NCBI GenBank assembly: GCA_965277075.1
Contig: OZ255707.1
Location: forward strand, 744,001 to 808,000
From: Lustribacter sp965277075
GTDB taxonomy: Bacteria > Vulcanimicrobiota > Vulcanimicrobiia > Vulcanimicrobiales > Vulcanimicrobiaceae
Direction: 5' to 3'
Length of the DNA: 64,000 nt
In this document: positions 57,848-64,000 of the stretch, piece after piece
How the letters are laid out: each line of letters opens with the position of its first letter
Position numbering within the stretch: position 1 is the stretch's first letter
Notes under the pieces: model-generated
The model's input: the letters and a program-made list of their open reading frames with translations, nothing else
Databases searched by the model: none
What the model was told of the DNA's origin: nothing
Made by a program: the position numbers and the translations under genes

Positions 57848-59052
57848 TATTCCGAGACCGCCGTCACGACGCCCGCTCCGACGGTCCGGCCGCCCTCGCG
57901 AATCGCGAACCGCAGACCCTCTTCGCACGCGATCGGCGTGATCAGCTCGACGTCCATCTGCACGTTGTCGCCGGGCATGACCATCTCGACACCCTCCGGC
58001 AACTTGATCGTGCCGGTGACGTCCGTCGTCCGAAAGTAAAATTGCGGACGGTAGTTGGCGAAAAACGGCGTGTGACGCCCGCCTTCTTCTTTAGAGAGAA
58101 CATAGACTTCCGCCTTGAACTTTTTGTGCGGCTTGATCGTGCCCGGTTTCGCGAGCACTTGGCCGCGCTCGATGTCGTTGCGTTCCACACCGCGCAGCAG
58201 CACACCGACATTGTCGCCGGCGATGCCCATGTCGAGCAGCTTGCGGAACATCTCGATGCCCGTGACGACGGTTTTGCGCGGCGGCGTGTCGACGAGGCCG
58301 ACGATCTCCACTTCCTCGCCGACTTTGACCTGGCCGCGTTCGACCCGGCCCGTGCCGACGGTGCCGCGGCCGGTAATCGTGAAGACGTCTTCGACCGGCA
58401 TCAGGAACGGTTTGTCGACCGCCCGCTCCGGCGTCGGAATGTAGCTGTCGACCGCGTCCATCAACGCGAATACCGGATCGGCATCGGGATCGCCGCGCTT
58501 GCCCGATGAGTTGAGCGCCTTGAGCCCCGAACCGCGGACGATCGGAATGTCGTCGCCCGGAAAATCGTAGGACGAGAGCAGCTCGCGAACTTCCATCTCG
58601 ACGAGTTCCAGCAACTCCTCATCGTCGACCATGTCGACCTTGTTGAGGAACACGACAATGTACGGAACGCCGACCTGCTTCATGAGCAGAATGTGCTCGC
58701 GCGTCTGAGGCATCGGACCGTCGGCCGCCGAGACGACGAGAATCGCCCCGTCCATCTGCGCCGCGCCGGTGATCATGTTTTTGATGTAGTCGGCGTGACC
58801 GGGGCAGTCGACGTGCGCGTAGTGACGCTTCGCCGTCTCGTACTCTTGGTGCGAGATAGCGATCGTAATTCCGCGTTCCTTCTCCTCGGGCGCATTGTCG
58901 ATGTCGTCCACGTTGCGCTTTTGGATGTTGGAGTTCTCGGTCGCGAGGCAGTTGATGATCGCCGCCGTCAGCGTGGTCTTGCCGTGATCGACGTGACCCG
59001 TCGTGCCGATGTTGACGTGCGGTTTCGACCGTTCGAATTTGGCTTTAGCCAT
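57847..59052 (-). CDS. tuf: Translation elongation factor Tu
   Basis: 401 residues. G1 GHVDHGKTTLTAAI near residue 18, switch RGITI, G3 DCPGHADYIKNM, G4 NKVDMVDD and G5 GSGLKAL are intact; domain 2 and 3 motifs (GRGTVGTGRVERG, FRTTDVTGTIKLPEGVEMVM) follow. An insert of about ten residues near 180 (GKRGDPDADPVF) is common in several phyla. Only one tuf lies in the window. Confidence 0.98.
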   Translation of the reverse strand: MAKAKFERSKPHVNIGTTGHVDHGKTTLTAAIINCLATENSNIQKRNVDDIDNAPEEKERGITIAISHQEYETAKRHYAHVDCPGHADYIKNMITGAAQMDGAILVVSAADGPMPQTREHILLMKQVGVPYIVVFLNKVDMVDDEELLELVEMEVRELLSSYDFPGDDIPIVRGSGLKALNSSGKRGDPDADPVFALMDAVDSYIPTPERAVDKPFLMPVEDVFTITGRGTVGTGRVERGQVKVGEEVEIVGLVDTPPRKTVVTGIEMFRKLLDMGIAGDNVGVLLRGVERNDIERGQVLAKPGTIKPHKKFKAEVYVLSKEEGGRHTPFFANYRPQFYFRTTDVTGTIKLPEGVEMVMPGDNVQMDVELITPIACEEGLRFAIREGGRTVGAGVVTAVSE

Positions 59053-59117
59053 GATCTGCTTTGCTGTTCTCTCTTGATGAAAAGGCGCTACGGCCTATCG
59101 GGTGTGCTGAGGCGGCG

Positions 59118-61226
59118 CTAGGCCGTTGTGAGTTTCTTGCCGGAGGCTTTTGCGACGATCTCTTCTTCGACCGAGCGCGGCGCTTTCTCGTAGTGCGAGA
59201 ACTCCATCGTGTAGGTTGCGCGGCCTTGCGTTGCGGAACGCATGTCGGTCGCGTAGCCGAACATTTCGGAGAGCGGCACGTTCGCCGCGATGACGACCGC
59301 GCCGCCCGGCGCTTCTTCCTGCGATTGAATCTGACCGCGCCGCCGGTTCAAGTCGCCGTTGATCGCCCCGAGATAATCCTTCGGCGTCGTCACTTCGACT
59401 TTCATGATCGGCTCGAGCAAAATCGGACCGGCCTTCTTGTTGGCATCTTTGAACGCCATCGAAGCCGCAATCTTGAACGCCATTTCCGACGAGTCGACGT
59501 CGTGATACGACCCGTCGAAAAGCGTCGCTTTGAAATCGAGCACGGGGTAACCGGCCAGCGTGCCGGATTCGCACGCCTCGCGGATACCCTCTTGTACCGG
59601 CTTCACGTATTCTTTAGGAACGGCACCGCCGACGACTTTGTTCTCGAAAACGTACCCGGTCCCGGGCACTTGCGGCTCAAGCCGGATCCAGACGTCGCCG
59701 TACTGACCCTTGCCGCCGGACTGCCGGACGAACTTCCCCTGCACTTCGACGGTTTTCGTGATCGCTTCTTTGTATGCGACCTGCGGCTTGCCGACGTTTG
59801 CTTCAACCTTGAACTCCCGCTTGAGACGGTCCAAGATGATCTCGAGATGCAGTTCGCCCATCCCGGCGATGATCGTCTGCTGCGTTTCTTCGTCGGTACG
59901 CATGCGGAACGTCGGGTCTTCTTGCGCGAGGCGCGAAAGCGCGATACCGAGCTTGTCCTGATCGCCCTTCGTCTTCGGCTCGATGGCCTGCGAGATAACG
60001 GGCTCCGGAAACACGATGTTCTCGAGCAGGATGACGTTCTTTTCGTCGCAGAGCGTATCGCCTGTGCGCGTGTCGGTCATGCCGACGGCGGCCGCGATGT
60101 CGCCCGCGCCGATCGCGTCGATGTCTTCGCGATGGTTCGCGTGCATTCGCAAGATTCGCCCGATGCGCTCTTTCTTGCCGCTGCGCGCGTTGTACACGTA
60201 CGAGCCCTTTTCGAGCACGCCCGAATACACCCGGAAGTACGTGAGATTGCCGTACGGATCGGTCGCGATTTTGAACGCCAGCGCCGCAAAGGGTTCTTTG
60301 TCGTCCGGTTTGCGCGTGATCGGCTGATCGGTCTTCGGGTCGAGACCGGTGATCGCTTTGGCCTCGAGCGGCGAGGGCAAGAAGTCGACCACCGCGTCGA
60401 GCAGCGGCTGCACGCCCTTGTTCTTGAACGCCGAGCCGCACAGCATCGGAAGCACGTCGCCGGCGATGGTCGCCTTGCGCAACGCCGTTTGCAATCGGTT
60501 CACCGGGATTTCGTCGCCGGCGAAAAACAGCTCGAGCAACTCGTCGTCCTGCTCGGCGATCGCTTCGATCAGTTCCGCGCGCCACTTCTCCGCAACCGTC
60601 TTGAGGTCGCCGTCGGCGTCGCTCACCGGCACGAGATCCGACGTCGAACCAAGGTCATCCGTATAGATGATCTTGTTCATCGTAAAGAGATCGATGACGC
60701 CGAGGAAGTCGCCCTCCGCGCCGATCGGCACCTGAATCGGAACCGCACGCGCGCCAAGGCGCTCGCGAATCTTCGCGACGCAATTGTAGAAATCGGCGCC
60801 CATGCGATCCATCTTGTTGACGAAGATGATACGCGGAACTTTGTACTTGTTGGCCTGACGCCACACCGTCTCGGACTGCGGCTGCACGGCGGCAACCGAG
60901 TCGAAGAGTGCAACGAGACCGTCGAGGACGCGCAGCGACCGCTCGACCTCGACCGTGAAGTCCACGTGGCCAGGCGTATCGATAATATTGATGCGCGTGT
61001 CGCGCCACGTGCACGCCGTCGCCGCCGATGTAATCGTGATGCCGCGTTCCTGCTCTTGCACCATCCAGTCCATCGTCGCCGCACCGTCGTGGACTTCACC
61101 GATCTTGTGGGTGCGGCCGGTATAAAATAAAATACGCTCGGTCGCCGTTGTCTTGCCGGCGTCGATGTGGGCAGCGATCCCGATGTTACGGGTCTGGTCG
61201 AGCGGATATTCGCGGTTGAGCGGCAT
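59118..61226 (-). CDS. fusA: Translation elongation factor G
   Basis: 702 residues, all five domains. G1 AHIDAGKTTATERIL near residue 18, RGITITSAATAC, DTPGHVDFT and NKMDRMGADF are in order; domain IV ends with EMFGYATDMRSATQGRATYT. ATG 61226 (MPLNREYPLDQTRNIG), 15 bases after rpsG. Confidence 0.98.
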   Translation of the reverse strand: MPLNREYPLDQTRNIGIAAHIDAGKTTATERILFYTGRTHKIGEVHDGAATMDWMVQEQERGITITSAATACTWRDTRINIIDTPGHVDFTVEVERSLRVLDGLVALFDSVAAVQPQSETVWRQANKYKVPRIIFVNKMDRMGADFYNCVAKIRERLGARAVPIQVPIGAEGDFLGVIDLFTMNKIIYTDDLGSTSDLVPVSDADGDLKTVAEKWRAELIEAIAEQDDELLELFFAGDEIPVNRLQTALRKATIAGDVLPMLCGSAFKNKGVQPLLDAVVDFLPSPLEAKAITGLDPKTDQPITRKPDDKEPFAALAFKIATDPYGNLTYFRVYSGVLEKGSYVYNARSGKKERIGRILRMHANHREDIDAIGAGDIAAAVGMTDTRTGDTLCDEKNVILLENIVFPEPVISQAIEPKTKGDQDKLGIALSRLAQEDPTFRMRTDEETQQTIIAGMGELHLEIILDRLKREFKVEANVGKPQVAYKEAITKTVEVQGKFVRQSGGKGQYGDVWIRLEPQVPGTGYVFENKVVGGAVPKEYVKPVQEGIREACESGTLAGYPVLDFKATLFDGSYHDVDSSEMAFKIAASMAFKDANKKAGPILLEPIMKVEVTTPKDYLGAINGDLNRRRGQIQSQEEAPGGAVVIAANVPLSEMFGYATDMRSATQGRATYTMEFSHYEKAPRSVEEEIVAKASGKKLTTA

Positions 61227-61241
61227 GTAGGGGTGGTGCTT

Positions 61242-61712
61242 TTACCAGCGGTAGTGGGCGAAGGCTTTGTTGGCTTCCGCCATTTTGTGAGTGTCTTCGC
61301 GCTTCTTGATCGAAGCGCCGAGATTGTTGGCGGCGTCCATCAGCTCCGCCGCCAGCTTTTCTTCCATCGAGTGTCCGGCCCGGGCACGCGCGTAGTTGAT
61401 CAGCCAACGCATGGCCATCGCCTGGCGACGATCGGGGCGAACTTCCATCGGAACCTGATACGTCGCACCGCCGACCCGGCGTGGCCGAACTTCGACGAGC
61501 GGCATCGCGTTGCCGAGGGCTTGGGTGAAGATATCCATCGGATCGCGACCCGATTTCTGCTCGACGATCGTGAGCGCTTCATAGCAAATCCGCTCGGCAA
61601 CGCTCTTCTTCCCCTGCAGCATCACTTTATTGATGAACCGCGAGAGAACTTTCGAGTTGAACTTCGGATCGGGAAGAATCGGTCGCTTCGGGACCGGACC
61701 TTTACGCGGCAT
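61242..61712 (-). CDS. rpsG: 30S ribosomal protein S7
   Basis: 156 residues: MPRKGPVPKRPILPDPKFNS, VRPRRVGGATYQVPMEVRPD and the end EDTHKMAEANKAFAHYRW. In enterics S7 represses the str operon. 15 bases after rpsL. Confidence 0.97.
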   Translation of the reverse strand: MPRKGPVPKRPILPDPKFNSKVLSRFINKVMLQGKKSVAERICYEALTIVEQKSGRDPMDIFTQALGNAMPLVEVRPRRVGGATYQVPMEVRPDRRQAMAMRWLINYARARAGHSMEEKLAAELMDAANNLGASIKKREDTHKMAEANKAFAHYRW

Positions 61713-61727
61713 AATCGAGCAGTGTCC

Positions 61728-62180
61728 TTACTTCTTGCCGGCCGGCTTGGCGTTGCGCTTGGCGCCATATTTCGAACGGCCTTGTTTGCGATTCGCGGCG
61801 CCGGACGTGTCGAGCGTCCCGCGGATGATGTGGTAGCGCACGCCCGGCAGATCTTTCACACGGCCGCCGCGGATCAGGACGACCGAGTGCTCCTGCAAGT
61901 TGTGGCCGATGCCGGGGATGTAGGCGGTTACTTCCTCCCCGTTGGTGAGACGGACGCGCGCGACTTTGCGTAGCGCCGAATTCGGCTTCTTCGGTGTGAT
62001 CGTCTTGACTTGCGTGCAGACGCCGCGCCGCTGCGGATTCCCCGCAACTTCGAACGAACGGTTGGGCAGGTCGGGGTGACCCGGCTTCGGGCCCGTCGAA
62101 ACGACGCGAAACGCCGGGGTTTTGACCTTTTTCTGCTGCTTATCGCGGCCCTTACGGACCAATTGGGAGATCGTCGGCAC
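61728..62180 (-). CDS. rpsL: 30S ribosomal protein S12
   Basis: 150 residues against about 124-140 usual. Start GTG 62180 behind GAGG gives PTISQLVRKGR. The decoding-site motif TITPKKPNSALRKVARVRLT with its two Lys and the second loop (RVKDLPGVRYHIIRG) are intact. Between TPAF and NPQRRGVCTQ there is an insert of about 20 residues (PKPGHPDLPNRSFEVAG). Confidence 0.96.
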   Translation of the reverse strand: MPTISQLVRKGRDKQQKKVKTPAFRVVSTGPKPGHPDLPNRSFEVAGNPQRRGVCTQVKTITPKKPNSALRKVARVRLTNGEEVTAYIPGIGHNLQEHSVVLIRGGRVKDLPGVRYHIIRGTLDTSGAANRKQGRSKYGAKRNAKPAGKK

Positions 62181-62237
62181 GCCTATCCTCGAAACACACA
62201 CGAAAGCGGCCTCACCGTCGGTGGGCCGAACCCCCGG

Positions 62238-62266
62238 ATTATATCAAGGCCGGCCAGCACCGTCAA
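62238..62266 (-). promoter_or_regulatory. Promoter of the rpsL-rpsG-fusA-tuf-rpsJ block
   Basis: TTGACG (62261-62266) and TATAAT (62238-62243) are 17 bases apart on the minus strand, near-perfect sigma-70. The leader to rpsL is about 50 bases and holds a GC-rich stem-loop region. rpoB and rpoC, often upstream of rpsL, are not present. Confidence 0.85.
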
Positions 62267-62306
62267 CGCGCCGGCGAATGGAATCCGAATTGCCGGGGTG
62301 ATCGCC

Positions 62307-62519
62307 CTATGCGCGGCGAGCCGGGTTGACCGGCGCCGCGGCGCGAGCGGCGACTTCTTCGAGCTCGTCTTGGCTCCACGGCTTGGTGAAGCCGATACCG
62401 GTCCCTTTATCGGAGAGGTCATTATCCACGCCCAGGTCGCTGGTGACGGCGGCCGGGAAACCATCGATCCGGGTGGCGGGTGCGCTGAAAAACTGTGGGC
62501 CGAGAATGTCCAGAGGCAT
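62307..62519 (-). CDS. Small hypothetical protein upstream of rpsL
   Basis: 70 residues from ATG 62519 with a good AAGGAG six bases ahead. It begins MPLDILGPQFFSAPATRIDG and has an acidic helix (WSQDELEEVAARAA) near the end. Not recognised. The tandem repeat lies immediately upstream of its Shine-Dalgarno. Confidence 0.55.
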   Translation of the reverse strand: MPLDILGPQFFSAPATRIDGFPAAVTSDLGVDNDLSDKGTGIGFTKPWSQDELEEVAARAAAPVNPARRA

Positions 62520-62531
62520 GGAGAACTCCTT

Positions 62532-62587
62532 ATTCGACACGCTTTATTCGACACGCTTCATTCGACACGCTTCATTCGACACGCTTC
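62532..62587. repeat. 14-bp tandem repeat, four units
   Basis: ATTCGACACGCTTC is repeated four times head to tail (the first unit ends in T instead of C). It lies between the MFS gene and the small ORF. The unit has no dyad symmetry. It may be a slippage array or multiple binding sites. Confidence 0.85.
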
Positions 62588-62629
62588 GCGTTGTATACCC
62601 GGCCCACCGGTACGGTCGCCGACAGGGCG

Positions 62630-64000
62630 CTAGCGCTGGGCGGCTTTCTGCTTATGCACGCGATCCGCACCGGCCAACGCGACGAGCGCCACGATTCCGG
62701 CGATGATGCTCACGAACGCGGAGATCACCATCACGGCCCGAAACGCGTTGAGGTAGGCGGAGCGGACGGCACCGCCTACCGGCGCACGATCGGCGGCGGG
62801 AACGTCGTCGGGCACCGTCCCGGCGAGGAAGTTGTCGCGCTGCTTCGTGGCGATCGCTCGCGTTTGCGGCGCAACGGTCAGCTTGGCGAGACGTCCTTCG
62901 AAGCCGCGATCGAAGACGCCGGCGAGCACGATGCCGAACAGCGCAATCGCGATGAGTCCGGCGGCGCGCGCAATCGCGTTGTTGATCGCGGATGCGGTTC
63001 CCATCAATGCCGGATCGGACGAATCGAACACGGCCGTCGTGAGCGGCGCGATGAAGAACGCGCCGCCGATTCCCAACAACAATGCGGCGGGAAAATACGT
63101 CGCCCAATAATTTCCGCCGATGCCGGGCAACGCGAAGGCGAGGAAACCCGCCGCGGCGAGGGCGGCGCCGACGACGAGCGGCGTTCGAACACCGATGCGC
63201 GCTGAGAGGCCGCCCGACCAGCGCGAGAGCAGAAATTGCAGGACGATGAACGGCAACAGCGCAGCGCCCGCCGCCGTCGGTGTGTACTGCTGCGCGTCGA
63301 TCAGGGCATACGGCAGAAAATACAGGCTGCCGCCGATCGCCATGTACAGGAAAAGCGTGTAAAGGTTGACGACGGAGAACGTCGTCGAGCGGAAGAGTGA
63401 AAGCGGCATCATCGGATGACGTTCGCGCCCTTGGGCGATCACGAACGCGACGAGAACGGCAAGGCCGGCCACGACGGCTGTGAGTCCGGCGACGTCGCCC
63501 CGCGCGCTCTGCACGCGAATAAGTCCGAAGATGAGCAGCCCGAGGCCGAACGTCGCGAGAACGGCCCCGGTCCAGTCGATGGCGTGCACGGCGTCCTCAT
63601 CGCGGCTCTCGGGAACGCGTGCGAGCGAAATCGCGAGCACGACCATCGCTAACGGAACGTTGATGATGAAGACCCAGCGCCATGACGCGTGCTGCGCGAG
63701 TGCGCCGCCGATCAGCGGCCCGACCGCGCCGGTGATCGAAGCGAAGCCCGACCAGGTCCCGATCGCCCGCCCACGTTCTTCGCCGCTAAAATTCGCGCTG
63801 ATCAACGCGAGCGATTCCGGCGTCATGAGCGCGCCGCCGATGCCTTGGATCGAACGCGCGACGATCAACACGGCGACGTTCGGCGCGAACGCGCAGCCGA
63901 CCGATGCGAGCATGAAAATCACGACGCCGGCAACGAACATTTTCTTCCGACCGAAGACGTCGCCGAGCGAGCCGCCGATCAGAATCAATGCGGCGAGAAA
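62630..64000 (-). CDS. MFS transporter, DHA2/EmrB type (partial, right edge)
   Basis: About 456 residues visible; the N-terminal end is outside. GGSLGDVFGRKKMFVAGVV is the family motif A between helices 2 and 3, and ARSIQGIGGALMTPESLALI is motif C of the 14-helix drug:H+ antiporters. About twelve membrane segments can be counted. It would export toxic compounds. Its 3' end is 40 bases from the tandem repeat. Confidence 0.9.
   Translation of the reverse strand, partial: FLAALILIGGSLGDVFGRKKMFVAGVVIFMLASVGCAFAPNVAVLIVARSIQGIGGALMTPESLALISANFSGEERGRAIGTWSGFASITGAVGPLIGGALAQHASWRWVFIINVPLAMVVLAISLARVPESRDEDAVHAIDWTGAVLATFGLGLLIFGLIRVQSARGDVAGLTAVVAGLAVLVAFVIAQGRERHPMMPLSLFRSTTFSVVNLYTLFLYMAIGGSLYFLPYALIDAQQYTPTAAGAALLPFIVLQFLLSRWSGGLSARIGVRTPLVVGAALAAAGFLAFALPGIGGNYWATYFPAALLLGIGGAFFIAPLTTAVFDSSDPALMGTASAINNAIARAAGLIAIALFGIVLAGVFDRGFEGRLAKLTVAPQTRAIATKQRDNFLAGTVPDDVPAADRAPVGGAVRSAYLNAFRAVMVISAFVSIIAGIVALVALAGADRVHKQKAAQR

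Noticed and set aside
59061..61130. Long open frame of 689 codons on the plus strand opposite fusA
   Set aside because: GC-rich codon bias of fusA creates a long antisense frame. Its translation is rich in Arg and low-complexity and matches no family, while fusA is complete.
1..64000. tRNA, rRNA, CRISPR arrays
   Set aside because: No cloverleaf-like segments with T-loop and acceptor pairing, no rRNA signatures and no regularly spaced repeats with unique spacers were noticed.

Overview
The window is a 64 kb piece of a GC-rich bacterial chromosome. Overlapping genes are common, promoters are of the sigma-70 type, and c-type cytochromes, a Tat signal and periplasmic binding proteins point to an aerobic heterotroph with an exported compartment. 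Ribosomal proteins S4, S14 and L36 are the zinc-binding (cysteine) forms. The overall look is compatible with a little-studied soil phylum such as Eremiobacterota (WPS-2), but that placement is a guess from general appearance and not a phylogeny.

The backbone is the ribosomal superoperon, read on the minus strand from right to left, but cut into three blocks. Block 1 (62180-57539) is rpsL-rpsG-fusA-tuf-rpsJ behind a strong promoter. Block 2 (43347-29831) runs rplC-rplD-rplW-rplB-rpsS-rplV-rpsC-rplP-rpmC-rpsQ-rplN-rplX-rplE-rpsN-rpsH-rplF-rplR-rpsE-rplO-secY-adk-map-rpmJ-rpsM, with its own promoter and a terminator. Block 3 (15457-12913) is rpsK-rpsD-rpoA-rplQ, again with its own promoter, followed directly by a complete trp operon (trpEGDCFBA, 12871-6486) and a branched-chain-amino-acid-type ABC transporter (6393-1838). 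rpmD and infA are missing from their usual places.

Between the blocks lie two catabolic regions of about 14 kb each. Region A (15.6-29.8 kb) holds a LacI-controlled set: an M24-family hydrolase, the E1 alpha, E1 beta and E2 parts of a 2-oxoacid dehydrogenase, a beta-hydroxyacid dehydrogenase and a divergent bicupin, with two matching palindromic operators; beside it are a DUF2079 membrane protein, a cytochrome c, a second hydroxyacid dehydrogenase with an ornithine-cyclodeaminase-like protein, and an EamA transporter with a very histidine-rich tail. Region B (43.5-57.5 kb) holds a GntR-controlled divergent cluster: two Rieske oxygenases, an SDR, a DapA-type aldolase, an ornithine-cyclodeaminase-like protein, an aldehyde dehydrogenase, a Tat-exported ThDP enzyme with a partner cytochrome c, a periplasmic binding protein, DUF2848 and a cupin.

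The most unusual signal is inside block 2. Most gaps wider than about 30 bases there are filled, nearly stop-to-start, by a tiny open frame. Seven of these are copies of one element: six are 31-33 codons with a variable start and a conserved C-terminal APRVALxLRCGPKGRN, and one is an edited copy. The last codons of the six regular copies form a hairpin that hides the Shine-Dalgarno of the next gene, and base changes in the stem preserve pairing. Shorter or fused variants keep the Shine-Dalgarno cassette in other gaps. This looks like a repeated translational-relay element.

No tRNA, rRNA, CRISPR array, integrase or transposase was seen. No stretch over 300 bases lacks a gene.
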